A stretch of 64,000 nucleotides of DNA from NCBI RefSeq assembly GCF_024448715.1, contig NZ_JAMOHZ010000004.1, positions 186,001 through 250,000 on the forward strand, given 5' to 3'. The notes below the pieces were generated by a model that worked only from the letters and a program-made list of their open reading frames with translations, had not been told where the DNA came from and did no database searches. This document shows, in pieces, positions 1 through 8,368 of the stretch (the stretch's first letter is position 1; each line of letters opens with the position of its first letter). Source of the DNA: Stutzerimonas stutzeri (GTDB lineage: Bacteria > Pseudomonadota > Gammaproteobacteria > Pseudomonadales > Pseudomonadaceae). The position numbers were made by a program, and so were the translations under genes.

Positions 1-113
1 AGTCCGCCGAACAGCAGCAGGATCGCCACGACACAGTGCAGCAGACGTTTGCGCAGCTCCGTCAGATGGGCGACCAGCGGCATTTCCTGATCTTCAATGG
101 AGGTATTGCTCAT
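1..113 (-). CDS. tatC: TatC, twin-arginine translocase subunit (5' part only)
   Basis: The gene runs off the left edge of the window; only about 37 N-terminal codons are present, beginning [20 protein letters not shown]. The acidic leader followed by [14 protein letters not shown] is the typical TatC N-terminus just before the first membrane helix. TatC is the multispanning inner-membrane receptor that recognises the twin-arginine motif of folded export substrates. Its ATG overlaps the TGA of tatB in an ATGA junction at 110-113, so translation is probably coupled and the three tat genes form one transcription unit. The remaining membrane segments cannot be judged here. Confidence 0.9.
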   Translation of the reverse strand, partial: MSNTSIEDQEMPLVAHLTELRKRLLHCVVAILLLFGG

Positions 114-499
114 GGCTCAGGCGATTTGTCCGGGCGTGGTACGGGAGCCGTTTCGGCGGGTTTGGCTTCGGCAGGTGTCGGCGCGTCTAGGTTACTGGGA
201 TGCGGCGGCGGCGTGACGGATTGCGGGGTGGCGCTGCTGCTAGTGCTTGGAGCGCTGGGCATGATGCTCTGCTTCATTTCCCGCTCAAGATCGAGGATGC
301 GTTCGTTGTGCAGCTGACGGCGAATCTCGTCGGCGCCAATTTCCCGTTCGACCTCGGCCTTGATGTTGGCAAAGCTGCGCTTCGCCCGGCCAATCCACAG
401 GCCAGCGGTGCGCACCGCGCCGGGCAGGCGCTCCGGACCCAGTACGAACAGCGATACCAGGCCGATCAATAGAAGTTCGGTGAAACCGATATCGAACAT
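110..499 (-). CDS. tatB: TatB, Sec-independent translocase subunit
   Basis: A protein of 129 residues. It has a short N-terminal membrane helix ([20 protein letters not shown]), then the GPERLP turn, an amphipathic helix and a low-complexity Pro/Ala/Ser-rich tail, which is the standard TatB plan. The glutamate in FTELL near residue 8 marks TatB as distinct from TatA. TatB forms the substrate-receptor complex with TatC in the inner membrane. The start codon is 6 bases past the tatA stop, and the stop overlaps the tatC start. Confidence 0.95.
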   Translation of the reverse strand: MFDIGFTELLLIGLVSLFVLGPERLPGAVRTAGLWIGRAKRSFANIKAEVEREIGADEIRRQLHNERILDLEREMKQSIMPSAPSTSSSATPQSVTPPPHPSNLDAPTPAEAKPAETAPVPRPDKSPEP

Positions 500-505
500 G
501 GCGCC

Positions 506-736
506 TCAGTTCTTCTTCGTCGGATCTTCGACCTTGCGGGCCTCGGCATCGAAGGTGTGGCTTTGCTTCTCTTCTACACTGGGCTTGTCCTCATCGGTGC
601 CCATGGACTTGCGAAAACCCTTGATTGCATCACCAAGGTCCGACCCCAGGCCTTTAAGGCGCTTGGTGCCGAAGAGCATGACCACGATGAGCAGAATGAT
701 CAGGAGTTGCCAGATGCTGATTCCACCAAAACCCAT
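506..736 (-). CDS. tatA: TatA, Sec-independent translocase pore subunit
   Basis: A 76-residue protein with one N-terminal membrane helix ([18 protein letters not shown]), the [14 protein letters not shown] hinge and amphipathic helix, and a short charged tail ending PTKKN. This is the usual TatA length and plan. TatA oligomerises around the TatBC-substrate complex to let folded proteins, including cofactor-bound periplasmic enzymes, cross the inner membrane. It is the first tat gene and lies 24 bases downstream of hisE, an order I recall from other pseudomonads. Confidence 0.96.
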   Translation of the reverse strand: MGFGGISIWQLLIILLIVVMLFGTKRLKGLGSDLGDAIKGFRKSMGTDEDKPSVEEKQSHTFDAEARKVEDPTKKN

Positions 737-760
737 GCTGCAGTACTCCGAAGTTGATTA

Positions 761-1093
761 TCAGGATTGAGGGCGCGCGGCTTTTTCCGCATGCCCAGAA
801 AGACCGAATCGCCGGTCGAGTTCGTCCAGTACCGCCTGTGGATGCTGGTCCAGCGCGGCCAACATCACCAGGCTGTGGAACCACAGGTCGGCAGTTTCAT
901 AGATCAGGTCGCTGGGGTCGCCGCTGACAGCAGCGTCCTTGGCGGCAAGGATGGTTTCCACCGACTCCTCACCAACCTTTTCAAGAATCTTGTTCAGCCC
1001 CTTGTGATACAGGCTGGCCACGTAAGAGCTGTCCGCCGCGGCGCCCTTGCGGGCTTCCAGCACCTCGGCCAGGCGGGCAAAGGTGTCACTCAT
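761..1093 (-). CDS. hisE: Phosphoribosyl-ATP pyrophosphatase HisE
   Basis: A protein of 110 residues that removes pyrophosphate from phosphoribosyl-ATP, step 2 of histidine synthesis. The core K(V)[13 protein letters not shown] followed by [16 protein letters not shown] carries the metal-binding Glu/Asp residues of the all-alpha MazG-like NTP pyrophosphatase fold. I take the start at [16 protein letters not shown] because a longer in-frame extension into hisI gives low-complexity sequence with no homology sense. This start overlaps the hisI stop by 8 bases. HisE and HisI are separate genes here, unlike the fused HisIE of enterobacteria. Confidence 0.95.
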   Translation of the reverse strand: MSDTFARLAEVLEARKGAAADSSYVASLYHKGLNKILEKVGEESVETILAAKDAAVSGDPSDLIYETADLWFHSLVMLAALDQHPQAVLDELDRRFGLSGHAEKAARPQS

Positions 1094-1481
1094 GTTTATG
1101 CTCCGCGTAGATCGCCTGCGGGTCTTTGAGGACTGGCTCGATGGTTTTCCAGTCACCGTCCGTGAAGACTCGGTAGAAGCAGCTCTCGCGCCCGGTGTGG
1201 CAAGCGATGCCACCGATCTGTTCGACCATCAGCACGATGACGTCGGCATCACAGTCAAGGCGCAGTTCGTGCAGTTTCTGTACATGGCCGGACTCCTCGC
1301 CCTTGCGCCACAGCTTGCCACGTGAGCGTGACCAATAGATGGCGCGGTTTTCTGCGGCGGTCAGCGCCAATGCTTCGCGATTCATCCAGGCCATCATCAG
1401 GATGCGCCCGGTCTGATGGTCTTGCGCGATAGCCGGTACCAAGCCGTCTTCGTTCCAGTTTATGTCGTCCAGCCAGTTCAT
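1086..1481 (-). CDS. hisI: Phosphoribosyl-AMP cyclohydrolase HisI
   Basis: This 131-residue enzyme opens the adenine ring of phosphoribosyl-AMP (step 3 of histidine synthesis). Recognisable blocks are [23 protein letters not shown], the [18 protein letters not shown] segment, the Mg-binding DCDAD and the zinc-binding cysteines in [12 protein letters not shown]. The length matches the stand-alone family. It sits between ubiB and hisE on the same strand, 49 bases after ubiB, so it probably shares a transcript with both. Confidence 0.96.
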   Translation of the reverse strand: MNWLDDINWNEDGLVPAIAQDHQTGRILMMAWMNREALALTAAENRAIYWSRSRGKLWRKGEESGHVQKLHELRLDCDADVIVLMVEQIGGIACHTGRESCFYRVFTDGDWKTIEPVLKDPQAIYAEHKHE

Positions 1482-1530
1482 CGAATTCTCCGCTCAATAC
1501 GCCAAGTGTGCCAGCCTCACCGACTGCTGG

Positions 1531-3141
1531 CTATCGGCGCACCACGATGTAGATTCCGGCGCTCAACATCACCCAGGCCGGCCAGGTGCTCATGGCGGTA
1601 AAACTATCGGCAGCGGCGGCCAACGTCGCACCACCGCCCAACAGCACGGCACCGACGAGGCGCAGCGGCCAGTGCCGATGATGCTCCTGCCACGGAGGCG
1701 GCGGGTTATTCGCGTGGGGGTTGGACATGCGTTCGAGCAGCTCACGGGTCATGCCTGCCAGGTGCGGCAGCTGCTCGATCTGCGCCTGCGCGTTTTTTAG
1801 CAGCTGCTTGGGGCTCATGCGTTCGCGCATCCAGCGTTCGAGATACGGCTGCCCGGTGGCCCAGAGGTCCAGCTCGGGATAGAGTTCGCGGCCCAGGCCT
1901 TCAATATTGAGCAGGGTCTTTTGCAGCAGTACCAGCTGCGGCTGGACTTCCATGTTGAAGCGCCGGGCGACCTGGAACAGGCGCACCAGCAACTGGCCGA
2001 AGGAGATGTCTTTCAGTGGCTTCTCGAAGATCGGCTCGCAGACCGTACGAATCGCCGCCTCGAATTCGTTGACCTTGGTTTCCGCTGGAACCCAGCCCGA
2101 ATCGATATGCAGCTGTGCGACCTTGCGATAATCGCGCCTGAAGAAGGCCATCAGGTTACGCGCCAGATAATCCTGATCTTCTGGTGTCAGACTGCCGACG
2201 ATGCCGAAGTCCACTGCGATGTATTGCGGATTCCACGGCTGGTGGGTGCTTACGAAAATGTTGCCGGGGTGCATGTCGGCATGGAAGAAGCTGTCGCGAA
2301 ACACTTGGGTAAAGAAGATCTCTACGCCGCGTTCGGCCAGCTGCTTCATGTCGGTGCGCTGTTCGGCCAGGCGGGCCATGTCGGTCACCGGCACGCCGTA
2401 GATGCGCTCCATCACCAATACCTGGGATCGGCACAAATCCCAGTACACCTGCGGGACGTAGAGCAACGGCGAGCCTTGGAAGTTGCGCTTGAGCTGGCTG
2501 GCGTTGGCGGCCTCGCGTAGCAGGTCGAGCTCGTCGTAGATGGTCTTGGCGTAATCATCGACCACTTCCACCAGATGCAGGCGGCGAGCCTCGGTGGAGG
2601 CGCGCTCCGCCGTCTTGGCCAGCAGGAACAGCCAGGCGATGTCCTGGCTGATCACCGGCCGAAGATTCGGTCGTACTACCTTGACCACCACTTCTTCGCC
2701 GCTGCGTAGCTTTGCGGCATGCACTTGGGCGACCGAGGCGGAAGCCAGCGGTTTGCTGTCGAAGCTCGCGAAGACCTCGCCTACCGGCGCACCAAGTTGG
2801 CGCTCGATCAGAGTTGTGGCAACGGCCGAGTCGAATGGCGGAACGCGGTCCTGGAGCATCGCCAGTTCTTCGGCGATATCCAGCGGCAGCAGATCGCGGC
2901 GGGTCGAGAGAATCTGGCCGAATTTGATGAAGATCGGACCGAGGCCTTCCAATGCCAGACGCAAACGTGCCCCACGGGACAATTCGGTGCGCCGCCGCGG
3001 CAGCCAGCGCCAGGGCAGCAGATAGCTGGTCGCGCGCAGCCACCAAGGCATCGGCAGGTCAAGGATGATGTCGTCCAGGCGGTAGCGGATCACCACCAGC
3101 AGGATGCGAAACAGGCGGCGGGTCGCGGCGAACAACTTCAT
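1531..3141 (-). CDS. ubiB: UbiB, atypical kinase/ATPase for ubiquinone synthesis
   Basis: A protein of 536 residues from the ABC1/ADCK/UbiB atypical kinase family, needed for ubiquinone synthesis under aerobic conditions. Visible motifs are the KxGQ-type segment [14 protein letters not shown], the alanine-rich loop [28 protein letters not shown] (catalytic-loop HxDxxPGN) and AVDFGIVG (DFG). Two hydrophobic helices at the C-terminus ([15 protein letters not shown] and [13 protein letters not shown]) anchor it in the inner membrane. The start [14 protein letters not shown] overlaps the ubiJ stop in an ATGA junction. A longer open frame upstream only reads through ubiJ in another frame. Confidence 0.95.
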   Translation of the reverse strand: MKLFAATRRLFRILLVVIRYRLDDIILDLPMPWWLRATSYLLPWRWLPRRRTELSRGARLRLALEGLGPIFIKFGQILSTRRDLLPLDIAEELAMLQDRVPPFDSAVATTLIERQLGAPVGEVFASFDSKPLASASVAQVHAAKLRSGEEVVVKVVRPNLRPVISQDIAWLFLLAKTAERASTEARRLHLVEVVDDYAKTIYDELDLLREAANASQLKRNFQGSPLLYVPQVYWDLCRSQVLVMERIYGVPVTDMARLAEQRTDMKQLAERGVEIFFTQVFRDSFFHADMHPGNIFVSTHQPWNPQYIAVDFGIVGSLTPEDQDYLARNLMAFFRRDYRKVAQLHIDSGWVPAETKVNEFEAAIRTVCEPIFEKPLKDISFGQLLVRLFQVARRFNMEVQPQLVLLQKTLLNIEGLGRELYPELDLWATGQPYLERWMRERMSPKQLLKNAQAQIEQLPHLAGMTRELLERMSNPHANNPPPPWQEHHRHWPLRLVGAVLLGGGATLAAAADSFTAMSTWPAWVMLSAGIYIVVRR

Positions 3142-3761
3142 TCGGATCGGTCTGGTTTCGGGGGGTGGGCGAGCCGCTCGATGCGGGCTTCGAATCGGTC
3201 GAGATCGAGCTTGAGGCGGTCGAGTTCGGCAAAGCGGGTTTCCGCCTCCGCCATGCCAACCAACGTTCGGGACTCTTCGTTGAGATAATCGGCCAGATCC
3301 TGGCGCAAGCTGTCGGCGCTCTGCCTGGCCCAGGCGGACTGCCCGCGCAAACCGGCGCTGATCATCTGCGTCCCGACCGGACCCAGCCAGCGAGAGACTT
3401 CGTATTCCCAATCCAACTCGAGGTCCTGCAGCACTTCGGCAAGGCTCATCAGCACAGCACTGTCGCCTTCGATCTCGACATCCGGACCGTGCAGGACTGC
3501 GGTCTTGTTGCGGCTGGTGGCCAGTCGCAGCAGGCTCGTTGCGGGCGCGCGCAAACGGCAATCCGGCTCGCTGCCCCAATGCTCGGCCAACCGTAGGCCA
3601 TCGGCGTCGGCAAGGATGAACAGCCGCCAGCCGGGCATCGTGCAGTCGATTTCGATGATCCGGCCGCTGAGCCGGGCCAGCCGCGGTAGCGCGGTCGGGT
3701 CCAGGCGCAGCACGCGATTGATCCCGCGCTCGGCGCCGGCCAACAGGGCAGTGCGCAGCAT
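3138..3761 (-). CDS. ubiJ: UbiJ, SCP2-domain ubiquinone biosynthesis accessory factor
   Basis: A 207-residue protein with an N-terminal SCP2/sterol-carrier-like lipid-binding domain (about residues 15-115, containing [15 protein letters not shown] and [17 protein letters not shown]) and a C-terminal charged helix ([20 protein letters not shown]) likely to form a coiled coil. UbiJ is part of the soluble Ubi complex with UbiE and UbiK/UbiB, presenting lipid intermediates to the enzymes. It abuts ubiE (stop at 3761) and overlaps ubiB; the gene order ubiE-ubiJ-ubiB is diagnostic. Confidence 0.93.
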   Translation of the reverse strand: MLRTALLAGAERGINRVLRLDPTALPRLARLSGRIIEIDCTMPGWRLFILADADGLRLAEHWGSEPDCRLRAPATSLLRLATSRNKTAVLHGPDVEIEGDSAVLMSLAEVLQDLELDWEYEVSRWLGPVGTQMISAGLRGQSAWARQSADSLRQDLADYLNEESRTLVGMAEAETRFAELDRLKLDLDRFEARIERLAHPPKPDRSE

Positions 3762-4531
3762 CAGGGCTTGATGCCGCGGTGCAGGGCGACGATGCCGCCG
3801 GTCATGTTGTGGTAGGTAACGCGCTCGAAGCCGGCATCGGCCATCATGCCCTTGAGCGTCTCCTGATCTGGATGCATGCGGATCGATTCGGCCAGGTAGC
3901 GGTAGCTCTCCGAGTCATTGGTGATCAACTTGCCCATCATCGGCAGCAGGCTGAACGAATAAGCATCGTAGGCTCTGGAAAACAGTTGGTTGGTTGGCTT
4001 GGAGAACTCCAGCACCAGCAGCCGGCCGCCGGGCTTGAGTACCCGCAGCATGGAGGCGATGGCGTCTTCCTTGTGCGTGACGTTGCGCAGGCCGAAGGCG
4101 ATGGTGACAACGTCGAAATGATTGTTCGGGAAGGGCAGCTTTTCGGCATCGGCCTGGACGAACTTCACGTTGCCGGCCACGCCCTTGTCCAGCAGCCGGT
4201 CACGGCCGACTTTGAGCATCGAGGCATTGATGTCGGCCAACACCACTTCGCCGGTTGGTCCGACGATTCGGGCGAACTGACGGGCCAGGTCGCCAGTGCC
4301 GCCAGCGATATCCAATACTCGGTTGCCGTGGCGCACGCCCGACAGCTCGATAGTGAAGCGCTTCCACAGACGATGCACACCTGCGGACATCAGGTCGTTC
4401 ATCAAGTCGTATTTGGCGGCTACAGAATGGAAAACCTCGGCCACCTTCTGTGCTTTTTCGCTCTCCGGCACGTTCTTGTAACCGAAGTGGGTGGTGGGCT
4501 CTGCGTCATGCTCTTTGCGGGGATCGGTCAT
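3761..4531 (-). CDS. ubiE: UbiE, ubiquinone/menaquinone C-methyltransferase
   Basis: A class I SAM-dependent methyltransferase of 256 residues that methylates the benzoquinol ring of the ubiquinone precursor. Evidence is the N-terminal [21 protein letters not shown] signature, SAM motif [31 protein letters not shown], and the C-terminal [10 protein letters not shown] ending. The start is placed at MTDPRKEHD, which fits the family length. It is the first gene of the ubi-his-tat run; any promoter would lie in the 4532-4600 interval, just before a pseudogene fragment. Confidence 0.95.
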   Translation of the reverse strand: MTDPRKEHDAEPTTHFGYKNVPESEKAQKVAEVFHSVAAKYDLMNDLMSAGVHRLWKRFTIELSGVRHGNRVLDIAGGTGDLARQFARIVGPTGEVVLADINASMLKVGRDRLLDKGVAGNVKFVQADAEKLPFPNNHFDVVTIAFGLRNVTHKEDAIASMLRVLKPGGRLLVLEFSKPTNQLFSRAYDAYSFSLLPMMGKLITNDSESYRYLAESIRMHPDQETLKGMMADAGFERVTYHNMTGGIVALHRGIKP

Positions 4532-4605
4532 GTCACTGTCACCGGAAGAATGTGACCGCATTCTAAACCTAAAACCACCATCGAGCGCCAAGCTGCGAGC
4601 GGTAG

Positions 4606-4767
4606 GGTGATGTGTTGAAAGTAAGACGTAGCGGGGCGGATGGCCTCATTGAGGTCGAAAAGGACCGGGTCCGGGTGCTGCTGAATCTCGGTTTGCTGCT
4701 GTCAGCAATGGGCAGTAGCGTCCAAGCTAAAATCGAGCGTGCGCTGAATAAGGCGCTACAGGCCTGA
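4606..4767 (+). pseudogene. C-terminal remnant of a polyhydroxyalkanoate-system (PHA_gran_rgn-like) gene
   Basis: The plus-strand frame reads [20 protein letters not shown], then RVRVLLNLGLLLSAMGSSVQ, then AKIERALNKALQA before TGA. This closely resembles the C-terminal half of the roughly 90-residue polyhydroxyalkanoic acid system family (PF09650 type: W-x-GD-x-L, R-x-G-x-DG-x-I, L-x-L-G-x-LLSA). An in-frame TAG at 4603-4605 and the start of ubiE at 4531 leave no room for the missing N-terminal 40 or so residues. A GTG at 4612 could start a 51-residue product, but I see a decayed gene. In other pseudomonads this interval holds the pha gene cluster, which is absent here. The family call is by eye. 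Confidence 0.6.
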
Positions 4768-4786
4768 CGCTGCCGCCCGCGGGATA

Positions 4787-5161
4787 TCAAAGCATCAGCT
4801 TGACCGGCGAAATGTCCGGGTCGCGCGATTTACCGGCATTTGCCAGCGCGTCGAGGTAATCGGCCCACAGCTGTTGCTGAGTGATCGCCAAGTGGTAGAG
4901 GTAATCCCAGGTGTACAGGCCGCTGTCATGGCCATCGCTGAAGGTCAGCTTCAACGCGTACTGCCCGGCCGGCTCGATACCTTCGAGCGCGACGTTGATC
5001 TTGCCTGTCTGCAGGATCGGGTTGCCGTGGCCCTGAACCTCAGCGGAAGGTGAATGCACGCGTAAAAATTCGGCCGGCAGCACGTAGCGCTGCTCGGAGC
5101 CATACTCCAATTCCAGCGTTTTCGACGTCTTGTGCAGCTTGATCGCGGTGGGGATGCGCAT
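4787..5161 (-). CDS. DUF971 protein (gamma-butyrobetaine hydroxylase-like N-terminal domain)
   Basis: A protein of 124 residues made of a single DUF971 domain: PTAIKLHKTSKTLELEYGSE, LPAEFLRVHSPSAEVQGHG, the INVALEGIEPAGQYALKLTF strand pair, and DGHDSGLYTWDYLYHLA. The domain is a small beta-rich fold that occurs alone or fused to Fe/2OG oxygenases; its role in bacteria is unsettled. It lies downstream of hslU on the same strand (57-base gap), the usual neighbour in pseudomonads, so it may be co-transcribed with hslVU. Confidence 0.88.
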   Translation of the reverse strand: MRIPTAIKLHKTSKTLELEYGSEQRYVLPAEFLRVHSPSAEVQGHGNPILQTGKINVALEGIEPAGQYALKLTFSDGHDSGLYTWDYLYHLAITQQQLWADYLDALANAGKSRDPDISPVKLML

Positions 5162-5218
5162 CGAATGCTCCTGGCAAAGGCGCCGGGCCTCGTCTAAGAG
5201 ACCCGGTAGCCGCTTGCG

Positions 5219-6562
5219 TTAAAGAATGTAGCGCGACAAATCTTCGTCTTCGGCCAGTTCGCCTAGGTGGCTGTTGACGTAGGCGGTGTCGATTCGAATT
5301 GGCTCGCCGTTCTGCTGGCCGGCGAGGTCGCCAGCGCTGAACGAGACTTCCTCCAGCAGGCGCTCCAACAACGTGTGCAGGCGACGGGCACCGATGTTTT
5401 CCGTCTTCTCGTTGACCTGCCAGGCAATCTCGGCCAGGCGCTTGATCCCGTCATCAGCGAACTCGATTGCTAGCCCTTCGGTTTTCAACAGCTCTCGGTA
5501 CTGTTCGGTAAGCGAGGCGTGCGGCTCGGTGAGGATGCGTTCGAAGTCTTCCGGCGACAGCGCCTTGAGCTCCACGCGGATCGGTAGGCGACCCTGCAGT
5601 TCCGGCACCAGGTCGCTGGGCTTGGACAGGTGGAAGGCGCCCGAGGCAATGAACAGGATGTGATCGGTCTTGACCATGCCGAGCTTGGTGTTGACCGTGC
5701 TACCTTCGATCAGCGGCAGCAGATCGCGCTGCACGCCTTCGCGAGAGACATCGGCGCCGCTGGTGTTGCCGCGTTTGGCAACCTTGTCGATCTCGTCGAT
5801 AAAGACGATGCCGTTCTGCTCCACCGCTTCCAGCGCCCGGGCCTTGAGTTCTTCCTCGTTCACCAGACGGGCGGCTTCTTCGTCGCGTACAAGCTTGAGC
5901 GCATCCTTGATCTTCAGCTTGCGGCTTTTTTTCTTGCCCTTGCCCATGTTGGAGAAGAGATTCTGCAGCTGGCTGGTCATCTCCTCCATGCCCGGCGGGG
6001 CCATGATCTCGACGCCGCCCGGGTTTTCCGCCACTTCGATATCGATTTCCTTGTCGTCCAGCTGGCCTTCGCGCAGGCGTTTGCGGAATAGCTGGCGCGT
6101 ATTGGAGTCGGTGCTCTGTATCGGCTCCTCACTGAAGCCGACCGGGCGCGCCTGGGGTAGTAGGGCATCGAGAATACGTTCTTCGGCTGCATCCTCGGCG
6201 CGGTGGCGCATCTTGCCGACTTCCTGCTCGCGCAGCATTTTCAGCGCGGCATCGGCTAGATCGCGAATGATGGACTCAACATCGCGCCCTACATAGCCGA
6301 CTTCAGTAAATTTGGTTGCTTCAACTTTGATGAATGGCGCATTGGCCAGCTTGGCCAGGCGGCGGGCGATTTCGGTCTTGCCGACGCCGGTCGGACCGAT
6401 CATCAGGATGTTCTTCGGCGTGACTTCCGGGCGCAGCTCGGCGGAAAGCTGCATCCGCCGCCAGCGGTTGCGCAGGGCGATGGCGACGGCACGCTTGGCG
6501 TCGTCCTGGCCGATGATATGGCGATTGAGTTCGTGGACGATCTCGCGGGGCGTCATGGACAT
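5219..6562 (-). CDS. hslU: HslU (ClpY), ATPase subunit of the HslVU protease
   Basis: A 447-residue AAA+ unfoldase that feeds substrates to the HslV peptidase. Features are the N-terminal [20 protein letters not shown], Walker [16 protein letters not shown], the pore loop TEVGYVGRD, a long insertion (I) domain from about residue 110 to 240, Walker [11 protein letters not shown], and the C-terminal DLSRYIL that docks into HslV. Start MSMT gives the family length; codons upstream of it belong to the intergenic repeat. A 175-base gap separates it from hslV, unusually wide because of that repeat. Confidence 0.97.
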   Translation of the reverse strand: MSMTPREIVHELNRHIIGQDDAKRAVAIALRNRWRRMQLSAELRPEVTPKNILMIGPTGVGKTEIARRLAKLANAPFIKVEATKFTEVGYVGRDVESIIRDLADAALKMLREQEVGKMRHRAEDAAEERILDALLPQARPVGFSEEPIQSTDSNTRQLFRKRLREGQLDDKEIDIEVAENPGGVEIMAPPGMEEMTSQLQNLFSNMGKGKKKSRKLKIKDALKLVRDEEAARLVNEEELKARALEAVEQNGIVFIDEIDKVAKRGNTSGADVSREGVQRDLLPLIEGSTVNTKLGMVKTDHILFIASGAFHLSKPSDLVPELQGRLPIRVELKALSPEDFERILTEPHASLTEQYRELLKTEGLAIEFADDGIKRLAEIAWQVNEKTENIGARRLHTLLERLLEEVSFSAGDLAGQQNGEPIRIDTAYVNSHLGELAEDEDLSRYIL

Positions 6563-6597
6563 TTTTTCGTTACTCCCGAAGCTGGGCAGGATACAAA

Positions 6598-6736
6598 CAG
6601 GCCGCTTGAAAAACGTGGGCGAGGCAGGCAAGACGAGGCAAAAGCAGGCGAGGACGCGGAGTTTAGTGGTCTAAATGAGCAGTCCGAGCCTGTTTTTAAC
6701 GAAGGATTGCCAACGCAGGTAGTTTTTCATCGACCT
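6598..6736. repeat. MITE-like intergenic repeat between hslV and hslU
   Basis: A stretch of about 140 bases almost fills the hslV-hslU gap. It has imperfect inverted ends: TTGAAAAACG at 6606-6615 and the complementary GTTTTTCAT at 6722-6730, flanked by related GC-rich bases. The interior has the rhythmic purine-rich sequence GGCGAGGCAGGCAAGACGAG followed by GGCAAAAGCAGGCGAGGACG. From memory, sequences of this kind recur between genes in many Pseudomonas genomes, but I cannot count copies here. It does not encode a protein. It should be transcribed as part of the hslVU message and could fold into a long hairpin. Confidence 0.6.
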
Positions 6737-6737
6737 G

Positions 6738-7274
6738 TCAGATCGCGCTGTCCAGCTCCTCAATGGTGAGATTCTGATTGGTGAAGACGCAAATGCTGCC
6801 GGCGATATTCAGCGCGGTTTCGGCGATATCTTGAGCCGACATGGACTCGCCGCCTTTCTGCATCAACGCCATCGCGGCGGCTTGGGCGAAACCGCCGCCG
6901 GAACCCATAGCGATCAGGTCGTTTTCCGGCTGAACCACGTCGCCGTTGCCAGTGATGATCAGCGAGGCGTCCTTGTTGGCTACGGCCAGCATGGCTTCCA
7001 GACGGCTCAGCGAACGGTCGGTACGCCAGTCCTTGGCCAGTTCGACCGCGGCGCGGACAAGATGACCTTGATGTTTTTCCAGCTGGCCTTCGAAACGTTC
7101 GAAGAGTGTGAAGGCATCGGCGGTGGCGCCGGCGAAACCGGCCAGCACCTGGCCGTGATAGAGGCGCCGAACCTTTTTGGCGTTGCCTTTCATGACGGTG
7201 TTGCCCAGGGAAACCTGGCCGTCGCCGCCCATGACGACTTTGCCGTTGCGGCGCACTGAAACGATGGTGGTCAA
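6738..7274 (-). CDS. hslV: HslV (ClpQ), threonine peptidase subunit of HslVU
   Basis: A proteasome-like peptidase of 178 codons. After removal of the initiator residue the chain starts [20 protein letters not shown], giving the catalytic Thr1, with Lys in NAKKVRRLY and the [17 protein letters not shown] block following. No ATG fits this N-terminus: the only start that exposes Thr1 is TTG at 7272-7274, with a GGAG ribosome site about 9 bases upstream. An in-frame ATG at 7391 would add 39 residues and bury the catalytic threonine. The gene is preceded by a heat-shock promoter. Confidence 0.94.
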   Translation of the reverse strand: MTTIVSVRRNGKVVMGGDGQVSLGNTVMKGNAKKVRRLYHGQVLAGFAGATADAFTLFERFEGQLEKHQGHLVRAAVELAKDWRTDRSLSRLEAMLAVANKDASLIITGNGDVVQPENDLIAMGSGGGFAQAAAMALMQKGGESMSAQDIAETALNIAGSICVFTNQNLTIEELDSAI

Positions 7275-7320
7275 AGGAAAATCTCCACGCAGCGGGGCGA
7301 TGAATGCCCGAATGCGCTTG

Positions 7321-7349
7321 ATATGGGGGACGCTGCCAAGCATTTCAAC
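7321..7349 (-). promoter_or_regulatory. Sigma-32 (RpoH) heat-shock promoter for hslVU
   Basis: Read on the minus strand, GTTGAAA (7343-7349) is followed after 14 bases by CCCCATAT (7321-7328). The RpoH consensus is CTTGAAA, 11-16 bases, CCCCATNT, so only the first base departs. It lies about 47 bases upstream of the hslV TTG start, giving a short leader. HslVU is a known heat-shock operon in Escherichia coli, which fits. The match was found by reading and not by scoring a matrix. Confidence 0.8.
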
Positions 7350-7420
7350 CGGCGTACGGGATTCGCTGCCGTGGCGCCACGCATGGCCCAATCAGTACCG
7401 ACTCGTTGGGAAGAGGGTCC

Positions 7421-7882
7421 TTATTGCAGCGCGAAATCCAGCTGTCGCCAGGCCTCGTAGACGGCAACCGCGACGGTGTTCGAAAGGTTCAGGCTGCGAC
7501 TGTCGGGGCGCATCGGCAGGCGCAGGCGTTGCTCGTTGGGCAGCGCATCGCGGATCTCCGGCGGCAGGCCGCGACTCTCCGGGCCGAAGAGAAAGGCATC
7601 GCCGCGCTGGAATTGCACCTGATGAAAGGGCTGCGATCCCTTGGTGGTAAAGGCGAATACGCGCGGTTGACCAAGGCTCTCCAAACAGCTGTCGAGATCA
7701 GCGTGGCGCTTGAGCGGTGCATATTCGTGATAATCCAGGCCCGCGCGGCGCAGGCGCTTGTCGTCCAGTTCGAAGCCCAGTGGCTCGATCAAATGCAGGC
7801 TGCAGCCGGCGTTGGCGCAGAGCCTGATAATGTTGCCGGTATTCGGCGGAATCTCTGGCTGGAAAAGGATCACATGGAACAT
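7421..7882 (-). CDS. trmL: TrmL, tRNA (cytidine/uridine-34 2'-O)-methyltransferase
   Basis: A SPOUT-class methyltransferase of 153 residues that modifies the wobble ribose of tRNA-Leu isoacceptors. The family signature is very clear: [44 protein letters not shown], the knotted SAM site [11 protein letters not shown] and the C-terminal [21 protein letters not shown] choose the ATG at 7882 ([10 protein letters not shown]); an ATG three codons earlier is possible. Its start overlaps the divergent gene at 7881, so the two share a very small promoter space. Confidence 0.96.
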   Translation of the reverse strand: MFHVILFQPEIPPNTGNIIRLCANAGCSLHLIEPLGFELDDKRLRRAGLDYHEYAPLKRHADLDSCLESLGQPRVFAFTTKGSQPFHQVQFQRGDAFLFGPESRGLPPEIRDALPNEQRLRLPMRPDSRSLNLSNTVAVAVYEAWRQLDFALQ

Positions 7883-8336
7883 GCGCGTCACCGACTCTGA
7901 AAACGACCGGCATTCTACTGCGGCAGGCGAGCCTGCGCCGCACGATCCGCTACGTCGTCAGCGTCGCCGCTTTTTTGGCTCGCTCGTGTTACTCGGGCTG
8001 TTGTTCGGCTCGTTTCTCGGACATTTCTTCCGGCCGGGGCCGGTGGAGTTGATGCGGGTCGAGCCTGTAGCCAGCGGGTTACAGCTATGGTTCAACCGCG
8101 AGCCAGAGTTCTATAGCCAGGATATCGACGGCGCCGTCGGGGTGCTATTCCAGGCCAAGGGCAGCGCTGATGCTGGGCGTGTAGAGGTTGAAGGCACAGG
8201 AGCCAGCTGGCGCGTGCAGGTGACGGAGAAGGGCTTGCTGCTGCACTTCGTGGCGACCCGACCCCTGGCGGCCAGCTGGTCGGGTGAGAAGATTGATGGC
8301 GACTGGCGCTTGCTGGTGCAGGTCAGGCCGCGCTAG
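7881..8336 (+). CDS. Small single-span membrane protein of unknown function
   Basis: A protein of 151 residues, unrecognised beyond being a conserved hypothetical next to ntrC in pseudomonads (from memory). It has a basic cytoplasmic segment (RRQRRRFF, about residue 27), one membrane helix ([18 protein letters not shown]) and a roughly 100-residue periplasmic part rich in beta-strand patterns ([20 protein letters not shown] ... [20 protein letters not shown]). No catalytic motif is seen. It starts divergently to trmL with overlapping ATG codons and converges on ntrC, whose stop is at 8369. Confidence 0.75.
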   Translation: MRVTDSENDRHSTAAGEPAPHDPLRRQRRRFFGSLVLLGLLFGSFLGHFFRPGPVELMRVEPVASGLQLWFNREPEFYSQDIDGAVGVLFQAKGSADAGRVEVEGTGASWRVQVTEKGLLLHFVATRPLAASWSGEKIDGDWRLLVQVRPR

Positions 8337-8368
8337 AGCGCGGCTGGTGAATGTGTCATTCGCAGGGA

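Noticed and set aside
7275..7391. ATG start for HslV at 7391
   Set aside because: It would add 39 residues before the catalytic threonine and the RpoH promoter would lie inside the gene. TTG at 7272-7274 gives the proper mature N-terminus.
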